Assembly (NCBI RefSeq): GCF_013031405.1
Contig: NZ_WPZY01000002.1
Span: 1-64,000, forward strand
Direction of reading: 5' to 3'
DNA from: Ruegeria sp. HKCCD8929
Lineage (GTDB): Bacteria > Pseudomonadota > Alphaproteobacteria > Rhodobacterales > Rhodobacteraceae
Length of the DNA stretch: 64,000 nucleotides
Shown here piece by piece: positions 16,680 to 25,331 of the stretch. The position numbers and the translations under genes are program-made. Every line of letters begins with the position of its first letter. Within the stretch, counting starts at the first letter, position 1. Below the pieces are notes generated by a model. The model was not told the DNA's origin. It worked only from the letters and a program-made list of their open reading frames with translations, and ran no database searches.

Positions 16680-17777
16680 ATGGGCTTTAAAATGGGAATC
16701 GTGGGTCTGCCGAATGTGGGCAAGTCGACCCTGTTCAACGCGCTGACCAAGACGGCTGCGGCGCAGGCGGCCAATTTCCCCTTTTGCACCATCGAGCCGA
16801 ATGTCGGTGATGTTGCGGTGCCCGATGACCGGCTGGACAAGCTGGCCGCGATTGCCAGCTCGCGCCAGGTCATCCCCACGCGCATGACATTTGTCGACAT
16901 CGCCGGTCTGGTGAAGGGCGCGAGCAAGGGCGAGGGGCTGGGCAACCAGTTCCTGGCCAATATCCGTGAGACCGATGCCATCGCCCATGTGCTGCGCTGT
17001 TTCGAGGATGGCGATGTGACCCATGTCGATGGCCGCGTCGATCCGGTGGCCGACGCTGAGACCATCGAGACCGAGCTGATGCTGGCTGATCTGGAAAGCA
17101 TCGAAAAGCGCCGCGCCAATCTGGTGCGCAAGCTGAAGGGCAACGACAAGGAGGCGCAGCAGCAGGAGCGTCTGCTGGCCACCGCGCAGGCGATGCTTGA
17201 GGACGGCAAACCCGCCCGCATGGTCGAGGTCAGCGATGAGGACGCCAAGGCCTGGAAGATGCTGCAGCTGCTGACCACCAAGCCGGTGCTCTATGTCTGC
17301 AACGTGTCCGAGGAAGAGGCCGCCGAGGGCAACGAATACTCCGCCCGCGTGGCCGAAATGGCAGCATCGCAAGGAAACGCGCATGTCATCATTAGCGCCA
17401 AGATCGAGGAAGAGATCAGCCTGCTCGAAGAGGACGAAGCGCAGATGTTCCTCGAGGAAATGGGCCTCTCCGAGCCCGGCCTCGACCGTCTGATCCGCGC
17501 GGGCTACGACCTGCTCAAGCTGGAAACCTATTTCACCGTCGGCCCGAAAGAGGCCCGCGCTTGGACCATCCGCACCGGCACAGCCGCACCGGCAGCCGCA
17601 GGGGTTATCCATGGTGATTTTGAAAAGGGTTTCATCCGTGCCGAAACCATCGCCTATCACGATTATGTCTCGTGCAATGGCGAGCAGGGCGCGAAAGAGG
17701 CGGGCAAGATGCGTGCCGAAGGCAAGGGCTATGTCGTCAAGGATGGCGACGTGATGCATTTCCTCTTCAACACCTAA
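16680..17777 (+). CDS. ychF: Redox-regulated ATPase/GTPase YchF (OLA1)
   Basis: The 365-residue protein is a typical YchF: G1 loop GLPNVGKSTLFNALT, switch segment NFPFCTIEPNVG, a central coiled-coil insertion (residues about 130-200), and a C-terminal TGS domain ending DGDVMHFLFNT. YchF prefers ATP and binds ribosomes. The ATG at 16680 is chosen because GCAGGAGG lies 5 bases before it. In alphaproteobacteria ychF is often near pth; here the two are 5 kb apart. Confidence 0.97.
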   Translation: MGFKMGIVGLPNVGKSTLFNALTKTAAAQAANFPFCTIEPNVGDVAVPDDRLDKLAAIASSRQVIPTRMTFVDIAGLVKGASKGEGLGNQFLANIRETDAIAHVLRCFEDGDVTHVDGRVDPVADAETIETELMLADLESIEKRRANLVRKLKGNDKEAQQQERLLATAQAMLEDGKPARMVEVSDEDAKAWKMLQLLTTKPVLYVCNVSEEEAAEGNEYSARVAEMAASQGNAHVIISAKIEEEISLLEEDEAQMFLEEMGLSEPGLDRLIRAGYDLLKLETYFTVGPKEARAWTIRTGTAAPAAAGVIHGDFEKGFIRAETIAYHDYVSCNGEQGAKEAGKMRAEGKGYVVKDGDVMHFLFNT

Positions 17778-17882
17778 CCCGGTTTCTCGGCTCCTTTGCT
17801 GAAATCCCCCCGCGACGCTTGACGGGCTGGCCGTACCTGTTGGTATGCTAACGACAGCGGCATGCCGTCAGGGGAGGGTGCG

Positions 17883-19049
17883 ATGTCCGGTAAGCTAGTC
17901 ATCAGGAATATTGGCCTGATCCTGTCAGGCAAGATGGAACAGCCGATCCATGACGGCGATTGCGTGATCGCGGTGGATGGCAAGATTGCCGACTGGGGGT
18001 ATGAGAGCGACCTGGATACCGAAGAGGCGGATACGCTGGTCGATGCCCATGGCGTGACGCTCGCGTCGGGCCTGATCGACAGCCATGTACATCCGGTGGT
18101 GGGCGACTACACGCCGCGCCAGCAGCAGCTGCACTGGATCGACTCGACCCTGCATGGCGGCGTGACGACACTGATCTCTGCTGGCGAGGTGCATATGCCC
18201 GGGCGGCCCAAGGACGTTGTTGGCCTCAAGGCGATGGCGATCGCGGCGCAGCGCTGGTATGAGAATCTCCGCCCCTCGGGCGTCAAGGTTCATGCCGGGG
18301 CGCCGGTGATCGAACACGGCATGGTCGAGCAGGACTTCAAGGAGCTGGCCGATGCCGGTGTCAAGCTGCTGGGCGAGGTCGGCCTGGGCACCGTAAAGGA
18401 TGGCAAGACCGCGCGGCAAATGGTCGACTGGGCGCGCAAATATGGCATCCAATCCACGATTCACACCGGCGGGCCGTCGATTCCGGGCTCGGGCCTCATC
18501 GACGCGGATATGGTGCTTGAGACCGGAACAGATGTGATCGGCCACATCAATGGTGGTCATTCCGCCTTGCCGGACGATCAGATCATGTGCCTGTGCGAAA
18601 GCTGCACGGCGGGTCTTGAGATCGTGCATAACGGCAACGAACGCGCGGCGCTTCTGACCCTGAACACCGCGCGGGAACTCAAGCAGATGGACCGGATCAT
18701 TCTGGGCACCGACGGGCCTGCGGGCTCTGGCGTGCAGCCGCTGGGCATCCTGCGGATGGTGGCGATGCTGTCTTCACTGGGTGATGTCCCGGCCGAGATC
18801 GCGTTCTGCTTTGCCAATGGCAACACGGCGCGGCAGCGTGAGCTGGATACCGGTCTGATCGAGCGCGGCTATTGTGCCGATTTCGTTCTGATGGATCAGG
18901 CGCAGCACGCACCGGGCGCGACGCTGCTCGAGTCGGTGCAACTGGGCAATCTGCCCGGGGTCGGCATGACCGTCATCGACGGTGTCATCCGGTCCGAGCG
19001 CAGCCGCAACACGCCACCTGCCACCCGTCTGCCCGAGATCGTGTCTTAG
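17883..19049 (+). CDS. Enamidase-like metal-dependent amidohydrolase
   Basis: This 388-residue member of the amidohydrolase superfamily has the HxH metal motif (GLIDSHVHPVVGDY), a glutamate in KLLGEVGLG, histidines in STIHTGGPS and DVIGHINGGHS, and the catalytic aspartate in ILGTDGPAGSG. The text around these motifs matches enamidase (Ena), which in Eubacterium barkeri opens the ring of 1,4,5,6-tetrahydro-6-oxonicotinate. It is convergent, 9 bp from the MarR gene that ends an operon holding a 6-hydroxynicotinate-reductase-like protein and a molybdenum hydroxylase. That pairing supports a ring-opening role. The exact substrate is inferred. Confidence 0.8.
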   Translation: MSGKLVIRNIGLILSGKMEQPIHDGDCVIAVDGKIADWGYESDLDTEEADTLVDAHGVTLASGLIDSHVHPVVGDYTPRQQQLHWIDSTLHGGVTTLISAGEVHMPGRPKDVVGLKAMAIAAQRWYENLRPSGVKVHAGAPVIEHGMVEQDFKELADAGVKLLGEVGLGTVKDGKTARQMVDWARKYGIQSTIHTGGPSIPGSGLIDADMVLETGTDVIGHINGGHSALPDDQIMCLCESCTAGLEIVHNGNERAALLTLNTARELKQMDRIILGTDGPAGSGVQPLGILRMVAMLSSLGDVPAEIAFCFANGNTARQRELDTGLIERGYCADFVLMDQAQHAPGATLLESVQLGNLPGVGMTVIDGVIRSERSRNTPPATRLPEIVS

Positions 19050-19058
19050 GTCCCGACC

Positions 19059-19484
19059 TCAGGTGATCTTGCGCAGCAGCCGCACCAGACTGCGCTGCTC
19101 CGAGGCGCTGAGCGGGGCGAGCGTATCGGCGGTGATCGTATGCCCGGCCTCAAGCATCCGCGCCAGCAGTGCCTCTCCAGCGGCTGAGAGCGAAATCAGC
19201 GTGCGGCGTTTGTCGTCCGGGTCCGGTTCGCTGAGCGTCAGCCCCTTGTCGCGCAGCCGGTCGACCACCCCCTTGATGGTCGCCACATCCATCGCCGCAA
19301 GCCGCCCCAGGCGGTTTTGCGAGCACTTGCCCTGCTCGGAAATCCGCACCATGGCGGCGAACTGCGTGGCCGTCAGCCCCTCAAGCGTGTGGGCCTGAAA
19401 GATCGCGGCGTGCCGCTGACTGGCCAGCCGCAAAAGATACCCCACCTGATCGTCCAGAACATAAGTCGCGCTGTTGTCGGTCAT
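19059..19484 (-). CDS. MarR family transcriptional regulator
   Basis: The 141-residue protein has the MarR winged-helix core: QFAAMVRISEQGKCSQNRLG, then MDVATIKGVVDRLRDKGLTL, and the wing SEPDPDDKRRTLISLS. The ATG at 19484 has GAGGAA upstream. It starts 14 bp after livF and is the last gene of the long leftward operon, so it probably senses the transported compound or a breakdown product. It is convergent with the enamidase-like gene. Confidence 0.9.
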   Translation of the reverse strand: MTDNSATYVLDDQVGYLLRLASQRHAAIFQAHTLEGLTATQFAAMVRISEQGKCSQNRLGRLAAMDVATIKGVVDRLRDKGLTLSEPDPDDKRRTLISLSAAGEALLARMLEAGHTITADTLAPLSASEQRSLVRLLRKIT

Positions 19485-19498
19485 TCTCTGTTCCTCGG

Positions 19499-20200
19499 TC
19501 AAACCGCAAGATAGGCGTTCGAAACTTCGGGCTTGGCGTCAAGATCGGCAAAGCTGCCCTCATACCGCATGGCGCCCTTTTCGATGATATACGCCCGATC
19601 CGAGACGGCGCGGGCAAAATGCAGGTTCTGCTCGGACAAGAGCACCGACAACCCCTCGCGTTTCAACTCGGCGATAACCTGCGCCATCTGCTCGACAATC
19701 ACCGGCGCGATCCCTTCCGAGGGTTCGTCCAGCAGCACCAGTTTCGGATTGCCCATCAGGGTGCGGGCAATGCTCAGCATCTGCTGCTCGCCGCCCGAAA
19801 GCTGCTTGCCCAGATTGCGACGGCGCTCGCGCAGGTTCGGGAACAGCTCGTAAAGATGGTCCAGCGTCCATTCCGGCGCATCCGGGCGCGGGGCGCGGCG
19901 GCCGACCTCAAGATTTTCCTCGACCGTCAGATCGCCGAACACCCGCCGGTCCTCGGGCACGTAGCCAAGACCGGTGCGGCAGATGACGTGTGAGGGCTTG
20001 CCCAAAATCTCCTGCCCGTCATAGGTGACGTGCCCCTCGGTCTGCTGCACCAACCCCATGATCGACTTGATCGTCGTGGACTTGCCCGCGCCGTTGCGGC
20101 CCAGCAGCGCCACCACCTCGTTCTCGCCAAGGCTCAGCGACACACCGTTCAGGATCTGCGCGCGGCCATAGCGGGCGTTCAGGTCGGTGACCTCAAGCAT
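19499..20200 (-). CDS. livF: ABC transporter ATPase, LivF type
   Basis: This 233-residue ATPase of the branched-chain amino acid (HAAT) class has Walker A LLGRNGAGKSTT, signature LSGGEQQM and Walker B LVLLDEPSEGIAP. It overlaps the livG stop by 8 bp and completes the importer with LivG, the fused LivHM permease and the binding protein. In this operon the cargo is more likely an N-heterocyclic acid than an amino acid; that is inference from the neighbours. Confidence 0.93.
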   Translation of the reverse strand: MLEVTDLNARYGRAQILNGVSLSLGENEVVALLGRNGAGKSTTIKSIMGLVQQTEGHVTYDGQEILGKPSHVICRTGLGYVPEDRRVFGDLTVEENLEVGRRAPRPDAPEWTLDHLYELFPNLRERRRNLGKQLSGGEQQMLSIARTLMGNPKLVLLDEPSEGIAPVIVEQMAQVIAELKREGLSVLLSEQNLHFARAVSDRAYIIEKGAMRYEGSFADLDAKPEVSNAYLAV

Positions 20201-20966
20201 GGGCGCCCTCCTGCACAAAGGATGTGCCGCCGCCCAGATAGACCTCCTGCACCAGCGGGTTGGCGCGGATTTCAGCACCGCTGCCTTCGGCAATCAGCTC
20301 GCCCCGGTTCAGCACCAGAATGCGGTGGGCATGGGCAAAGACCACGTCCATGTCGTGTTCGGTGAAGACCACGCTGACACCGCCCTTGGCCACGATCTCG
20401 GCGGTCAGCGCCATCAGCGCGATCCGTTCCGAGGGCGCCATCCCGGCGGTGGGTTCGTCCATCAGCAAAAGCGCGGGCTCATGCGCCAGCGCGATGGCCA
20501 GTTCCAGCCGTTTCAGATCGCCATAGGCCAGTTCCGAACAGGCCCGCCGCGCCTGATCCTGCATTGACACCAGCTCCAGCAGTGCCATCGCCTGCTCGAC
20601 ATAGAGCCGCGTTGCGCGCGAGAACAGGTCAAAGACGCGGTGATGATGCGAGATCAGCGCCATCTGCACATTCTCCAGCACCGTCATCGACAGAAAGGTC
20701 GCCGTGATCTGAAAGGTCCGCCCGACCCCCATCCGCCATATCTTGCGCGGTGGGCGTCCAATCAGCTCGGCCCCGCGCAGCCGGACCGAGCCCGCATCCG
20801 GCCGCAGGTAGCCGTTGAGCATGTTGAAACAGGTGGTCTTGCCCGCGCCGTTGGGGCCGATCAGGGCCAGGAACTCACCCTCGGTCAGGTCGAAATCCAC
20901 GCCCCTAACCGCATGCACGCCATCAAAGCTCTTGGACAGGCCCCGCACCTCCAGAACATGGGTCAT
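20193..20966 (-). CDS. livG: ABC transporter ATPase, LivG type
   Basis: This 257-residue ATPase has Walker A LIGPNGAGKTTC, the LivG-typical extended loop (GVGRTFQITATFLSMTVLEN), a signature region ELAYGDLKRLELA and Walker B LLLMDEPTAGMAP. The usual LSGGxQ signature is replaced by LAYGDLKR, as is common in LivG proteins. The start overlaps the end of the permease gene by 4 bp. Confidence 0.93.
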   Translation of the reverse strand: MTHVLEVRGLSKSFDGVHAVRGVDFDLTEGEFLALIGPNGAGKTTCFNMLNGYLRPDAGSVRLRGAELIGRPPRKIWRMGVGRTFQITATFLSMTVLENVQMALISHHHRVFDLFSRATRLYVEQAMALLELVSMQDQARRACSELAYGDLKRLELAIALAHEPALLLMDEPTAGMAPSERIALMALTAEIVAKGGVSVVFTEHDMDVVFAHAHRILVLNRGELIAEGSGAEIRANPLVQEVYLGGGTSFVQEGAHA

Positions 20967-22807
20967 GCGGCACCCCCTTTCACGGCGCGCAACAGGCGCC
21001 GGACCCCGCCCGCGATGCCGTCCGGGGCCAGCAGCACGACGATCAGGATGATGGCGCCGAAGATGAACCGCCAATAATCCAGCCGCGTCACCCAATCCTC
21101 GATCATCACAAAGGCGACCGCGCCAAAGATCGGCCCGGCCAGCGCGTGTATACCGCCCAGAAGCACCATGATCAGCCCGTCGATGCTCTGCGCTATGCCG
21201 AGGCTGTCGGGAAAGACGCTGCCCTTGGAGAAGGCAAAGACCACGCCCGCGAGCCCGGCAAACCCTCCGGCCAGCGCAAAGCCCATCCATTGATGAAGAT
21301 TTGTGTTGATGCCTATGGCCTCGGCCCGGGTCTGACTGTCGCGGATGCCGCGCAGGGTATAGCCAAAGGGCGAATGCGCGGCGCGGCGCAGAAACCAGAT
21401 GCCGCCGATGCAAAGCACGAAAGCCACGTAGAAATAGACCTGATCCGAGCTTGCCCATTTCGCGGGCCACACCCCGAGGATGCCGTCATCCCCGCCGGTG
21501 AAATCCTGCCACTGAAAGGTGACACCCCAGAGGATTTGTGCCGCTGCCAGCGTCAGCATTGCCAGATACACGCCGGAAAGGCGGACACAGAACCAGCCGA
21601 AGAAGATCGCCGCCGTCGCCGCGCAGACGGGGCCGAAGACCATTGCCGGAAGCATACCGAAGTCGAAGAATTTAACCGCCATCGCCGCCCCATAGGCGCC
21701 GACGCCGAAATAAGCGGCGTGGCCGAAACTCACCATGCCGCCGATGCCCATCATGAAATGCAGCGATACGGCAAAGAGCGTGGCGACCATCACATCGACC
21801 AGCAGGATCATGGTGAAGTCTGCAGCGACCGCCGGGCTCAGCGCCAGCAGGGCGACGGCAGTGGCCAGCACCATGGCCGAGCGCTGGCTCATCAGCGTCA
21901 GCGGCTGGTCAGGCTCTTCCGGCGCCCCATGCTCACTGCCCGGTTTGCCGAACAGGCCATAGGGGCGCACGATCAGCACCACCGCCATGACGACAAAGGG
22001 CAGCACGATGGAGATTTGCGGAAAGACCAGAATGGCAAAGGCATTCAGGACCGAGATCAGGACGGCGGCCACGAAGGCGCCCGAGACGCTGCCCATGCCG
22101 CCGATCACCACAACGACGAAAGCCTCGCCGATGATCGAGAGGTCCATCTGCAGCGATACCGCCTCGCGCGGGATTTGCAGCGCGCCGCCGAGACCGGCAA
22201 GGAACGCGCCCAGCACAAAGGCGGCAGAGAAAAGCCACGCCTGATTGACACCCAGCGCGCCCACCATCTCGCGGTCTTGTGTGGCGGCGCGGACCAGCAC
22301 GCCCCAGCGGGTGCGGTGGAACAGAAGCCAGATCGCCAGCAGCACGGCGGGGCCGATGGCGATCAGGGCAAGGTCATATTCTGGGATCGGCTCGCCCATG
22401 ATCCGCACCGCGCGGTCGAGCCCCGGTGCGCGTGGGCCCAGCAGGTCCTCGGCGCCCCAGATCGCCAAGGTAACGTCCTGCACGATCAGAACTACCCCGA
22501 ACGTGGCGACCAGTTGGAACAGCTCCGGCGCCTTGTAGATACGGCGCAGGATGGTCAGCTCGATCACCAGCCCCAGCAGCCCCACGGCAGCGGCAGCAAG
22601 GATCACGCCGCCCCAGAAGCCCAGCACACTGCCGCTCCACATCGTCACCAGCGTGTAGGTCAGGTAGGCGCCCACCATGTAGAACGAGCCATGGGCGAAA
22701 TTCACGATCCGGGTGACGCCGAAGATGATCGACAGCCCCGAGGCGATCAGAAACAGGGACGAGGCGTTGGCCAGCCCGGTCAGCAACTGCGCGAAGTAAA
22801 AGCCCAT
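20963..22807 (-). CDS. Fused LivH-LivM permease of a branched-chain-type ABC importer
   Basis: One 614-residue chain carries both permease subunits. Residues about 1-295 are LivH (GLSIIFGVTRIVNFAHGSFY near the start, VVVVIGGMGSVSGAFVAAV later), and residues about 325-605 are LivM (FMMGIGGMVSFGHAAYFGVG, then RDSQTRAEAIGINTNLHQWM). In most operons these are two genes. A hydrophilic linker (KPGSEHGAPEEPDQPLT) joins them. There is no internal stop or frameshift, so this is a true fusion giving a fixed 1:1 pair. Confidence 0.93.
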   Translation of the reverse strand: MGFYFAQLLTGLANASSLFLIASGLSIIFGVTRIVNFAHGSFYMVGAYLTYTLVTMWSGSVLGFWGGVILAAAAVGLLGLVIELTILRRIYKAPELFQLVATFGVVLIVQDVTLAIWGAEDLLGPRAPGLDRAVRIMGEPIPEYDLALIAIGPAVLLAIWLLFHRTRWGVLVRAATQDREMVGALGVNQAWLFSAAFVLGAFLAGLGGALQIPREAVSLQMDLSIIGEAFVVVVIGGMGSVSGAFVAAVLISVLNAFAILVFPQISIVLPFVVMAVVLIVRPYGLFGKPGSEHGAPEEPDQPLTLMSQRSAMVLATAVALLALSPAVAADFTMILLVDVMVATLFAVSLHFMMGIGGMVSFGHAAYFGVGAYGAAMAVKFFDFGMLPAMVFGPVCAATAAIFFGWFCVRLSGVYLAMLTLAAAQILWGVTFQWQDFTGGDDGILGVWPAKWASSDQVYFYVAFVLCIGGIWFLRRAAHSPFGYTLRGIRDSQTRAEAIGINTNLHQWMGFALAGGFAGLAGVVFAFSKGSVFPDSLGIAQSIDGLIMVLLGGIHALAGPIFGAVAFVMIEDWVTRLDYWRFIFGAIILIVVLLAPDGIAGGVRRLLRAVKGGAA

Positions 22808-22870
22808 TCGGTCTTGGTCCCCGTTTCATTTGTCCGGCGGCGAGGCTCTGTGCACCCCGCCGCAGGGGCT

Positions 22871-24082
22871 TTATTCCGCGGGCCGCATCCCGGCGGCTTC
22901 TTCTTCGGACGGCAGGTAATCCGCGCCATCGGCATAGGACCAATCCACCATCACCGGGTTGCCATCGACCAGCCCGGTCTTGCCCACATAGGCGCCCATG
23001 GTCGACTGGTGATCGGCGGCGCGGAAGGTGAAGGGGCCGGTCGGACTGCTCTCGACGGTCAGACCCTCCATCGCGGCCAGCAGCGCCTCGGTCTCGGTCG
23101 AGCCCGCTTTTTCCAGCGCGGCAGCGATGGCCAGCACCGAGTTGTAGCCCACGATCGAGCCGGTCTTGGGCTCTTCCCCGAACTTCTCGATATAGGCTTC
23201 GGCAAAGGCTTTGTGCTCGTCGGTGGCGATATCGGTGGCCGGGTAGCCGGTGACGATCCAGCCCTTGGGCGCCTCGCCTGCCAGCGGTTGCAGATACTCC
23301 GGCTCACCGGTCAGCAGCGAGACCACATCGCGATCTTCGAACAGGAAGCGCAGCGAGCCTTCGCGGACGAACTTGGCCAGATCGCCGCCGAAGGTCACGT
23401 TGAAGATCGCATCAGGCTTCGAGGCCTCAAGCGCCCGCACGGTGCTGCCCGCGTCGATCTTGAAGACCGGAGGCCATTGTTCCTCGACAAATTCCACATC
23501 AGGGCGCAGCTTGCTGAGCTCGCGCTTGAAGGCGGCCACGGCGTCCTGCCCGTAGGCATAGTTCGGCGCCACGGTGGCCCATTTCACTGCGTCCAGCTTG
23601 GCGGCCTGCTCGGCCAGCATCGCAGCCTGCATATGGGTCGAGGGGCGCAGGCGATAGGTGTATTTGTTGCCCTTGGACCAAACGATGGCATCCGACAGCG
23701 GTTCCGAGGCCAGAAACAGCACCTCTTTCTGCTTGGCGAAGTCCGAGACTGCCAGGCCAATGTTCGACAGGAAGGTGCCAAAGATCAGCACTGCGCCTTC
23801 TTTCGAGACCAGTTCCTCGGCAATCCGGATCGCGGTGGCCGGGTCGCCGGTGTCGTCGCGGCTGATCACCTCAAGCTGCTTGCCGCCGACGCCACCTGCC
23901 GCGTTGATCTGTTCGACCGCCAGTTGCCAGCCTTTTTTGTAGGGCTCTGTGAAGGCTGGGAGGCGGGTGTAGCTGTTTACTTCGCCCAGCACGATGGTGT
24001 CCGCCGCGTGGGCCTGCGGGGTTAGTGCCGCAAGGGGAAGGGCGGCGAGTGCACCCAGCACGGTGCGTCTGATCAGGGTCAT
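22871..24082 (-). CDS. ABC transporter substrate-binding protein (Leu/Ile/Val-binding type)
   Basis: This 403-residue periplasmic type I binding protein has a twin-arginine-like or Sec signal (MTLIRRTVLGALAALPLAAL, cleavage after AHA, about residue 27). The mature part has GWQLAVEQINAAGGVGGKQL and DTGDPATAIRIAEELVSKEG, standard for amidase/amino-acid-type sensors. The ATG at 24082 has GGAGG upstream. It lies 63 bp before the fused permease and feeds the importer. Confidence 0.92.
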   Translation of the reverse strand: MTLIRRTVLGALAALPLAALTPQAHAADTIVLGEVNSYTRLPAFTEPYKKGWQLAVEQINAAGGVGGKQLEVISRDDTGDPATAIRIAEELVSKEGAVLIFGTFLSNIGLAVSDFAKQKEVLFLASEPLSDAIVWSKGNKYTYRLRPSTHMQAAMLAEQAAKLDAVKWATVAPNYAYGQDAVAAFKRELSKLRPDVEFVEEQWPPVFKIDAGSTVRALEASKPDAIFNVTFGGDLAKFVREGSLRFLFEDRDVVSLLTGEPEYLQPLAGEAPKGWIVTGYPATDIATDEHKAFAEAYIEKFGEEPKTGSIVGYNSVLAIAAALEKAGSTETEALLAAMEGLTVESSPTGPFTFRAADHQSTMGAYVGKTGLVDGNPVMVDWSYADGADYLPSEEEAAGMRPAE

Positions 24083-24171
24083 GTCATGTCCTCCTGTTGA
24101 TCTTGTTTCGCGGCCAGTTGTGCCCGGCTTCTGCGTGGTTGTCAGTGCCAAAGTGACGCAAGGTCATGCGG

Positions 24172-24753
24172 TTAGCGCAAACCGTCCTTCCCCTCGGCCT
24201 CATCCGTCGTCAGCCCGCCGACGCGGGGCAGGGGGCGGCCGCTGTCGGTGACGGCCACGGCAACCATGATTTCACCTGCGCGCGGCGCGTCGTTCAGGCG
24301 TACCTCGATGCCGTCGAAATGGCTGCGGACATAAGCGGCGTCCTTGTGGCCCAGCGGCACGTCCAGCACCTGCCCGGAGCTGCCCATCTTCTTGGACGAC
24401 GGCACCAGTGCCGCGCCTTTCTCGACTTCTTTGCGCAGCGGTGCGCCAAGCTTGGGATGCAGGATTGCGGCCGCATGTTCCAACTCGCCATTCTCGCCCA
24501 CCATGGCGGATTTCCCATAACTTTCAGCCTGTTCCGGGGCGATGCCCAATGCCTCGACACAGCGGCGGCCCAGCAGGGCACCCAGCTCGGCGCCGGTTTC
24601 CATCAGCTCGGACAGGTCGTCGACATAACGCCCGGCGCAGGGATTTTCGATCACCGCCACGGCGACGGCCTTGCGGGTGGGCGGGGCGATGTCGCGGCCC
24701 GCCTCGATATGGGTTTCCTCGACATTCACGGCGATCTTGCGAATCTTGGTCAT
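24172..24753 (-). CDS. DUF1185 'amino acid synthesis' family protein, copy 2
   Basis: The 193-residue protein belongs to PF06684 (DUF1185), which has a Bacillus chorismate-mutase-like fold and no proven enzyme activity. Family motifs are SYGKSAMVGENGELEHAAA, LVPSSKKMGSSG, AAYVRSHFDGIEVRLNDAPR and AGEIMVAVAVTDSGRPLPRV. It overlaps the preceding paralog by 4 bp, so the two are translated as a pair and may form a heteromer. Context suggests a step in catabolism of a nitrogen heterocycle. Confidence 0.87.
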   Translation of the reverse strand: MTKIRKIAVNVEETHIEAGRDIAPPTRKAVAVAVIENPCAGRYVDDLSELMETGAELGALLGRRCVEALGIAPEQAESYGKSAMVGENGELEHAAAILHPKLGAPLRKEVEKGAALVPSSKKMGSSGQVLDVPLGHKDAAYVRSHFDGIEVRLNDAPRAGEIMVAVAVTDSGRPLPRVGGLTTDEAEGKDGLR

Positions 24754-25331
24754 CTCAGTCCGTCCTCTCCCTTGATCTGCCAGGCCTCGAGCCCGCCCGA
24801 GCGGGAATGGATGCGCGGGCCGGTCGTCATCACCAGAGCGAAAGCAAGCTCATCGGCGCGCGGGGCGTCGTTGCAGCCGACCTCCATACTGTCGAAATGG
24901 CTGCGCACGTAGGCGGCGTTGATATGGGTGATCGGCACATCGAGGCGCGCGCCTAACCCACTGACTTTCTTTGAAGAAGGCACGATCGCATTGGCCTTGC
25001 CCAGAAGCTGGCGCATGGCGTATCCGCCCGGCGCGTGCCACAGCGCGCCGTGTTCCAGCTCCCCGCCCTCGCCGATCAGGGAGCCCTTGCCGTAGCCTTC
25101 GACGGTCTCAGGCCCGCCCAGCATGTCGAGCAGCTTTTGTGCCATTTGCAGGCCGAGGGGTTTGAGGTCTTCCATAAACGATTGAATTTCAGTCACATAA
25201 CCCCCGGCGAACGGGTTGGATATGATGGCCAGAACCGAGGCGCGGCGCAGCGGTGTGTCGGAGACCGGGCCGCCCTCGTGGTAGATTTCTTCGAGCGAGG
25301 AGACGGTTTTTCGCAGCACGACATCAGGCAT
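24750..25331 (-). CDS. DUF1185 'amino acid synthesis' family protein, copy 1
   Basis: This 193-residue paralog of the next gene shares the blocks GYGKGSLIGEGGELEHGA, IVPSSKKVSGLG, NAAYVRSHFDSMEVGCNDAP and a common C-terminal GEDGLR ending. Overall the two differ strongly elsewhere, so this is not a recent duplication. I use the ATG at 25331 (GGAG 10 bases upstream) rather than a TTG at 25340. It overlaps the end of the UPF0280 gene by 8 bp. The Ser-Ser-Lys-Lys block shared by both copies is a candidate active site. Confidence 0.87.
   Translation of the reverse strand: MPDVVLRKTVSSLEEIYHEGGPVSDTPLRRASVLAIISNPFAGGYVTEIQSFMEDLKPLGLQMAQKLLDMLGGPETVEGYGKGSLIGEGGELEHGALWHAPGGYAMRQLLGKANAIVPSSKKVSGLGARLDVPITHINAAYVRSHFDSMEVGCNDAPRADELAFALVMTTGPRIHSRSGGLEAWQIKGEDGLR

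Noticed and set aside
21146-24025. A 959-codon open frame antisense to the livHM and binding-protein genes.
   Set aside because: It spans two real genes and their gap, has biased composition and no recognisable fold.
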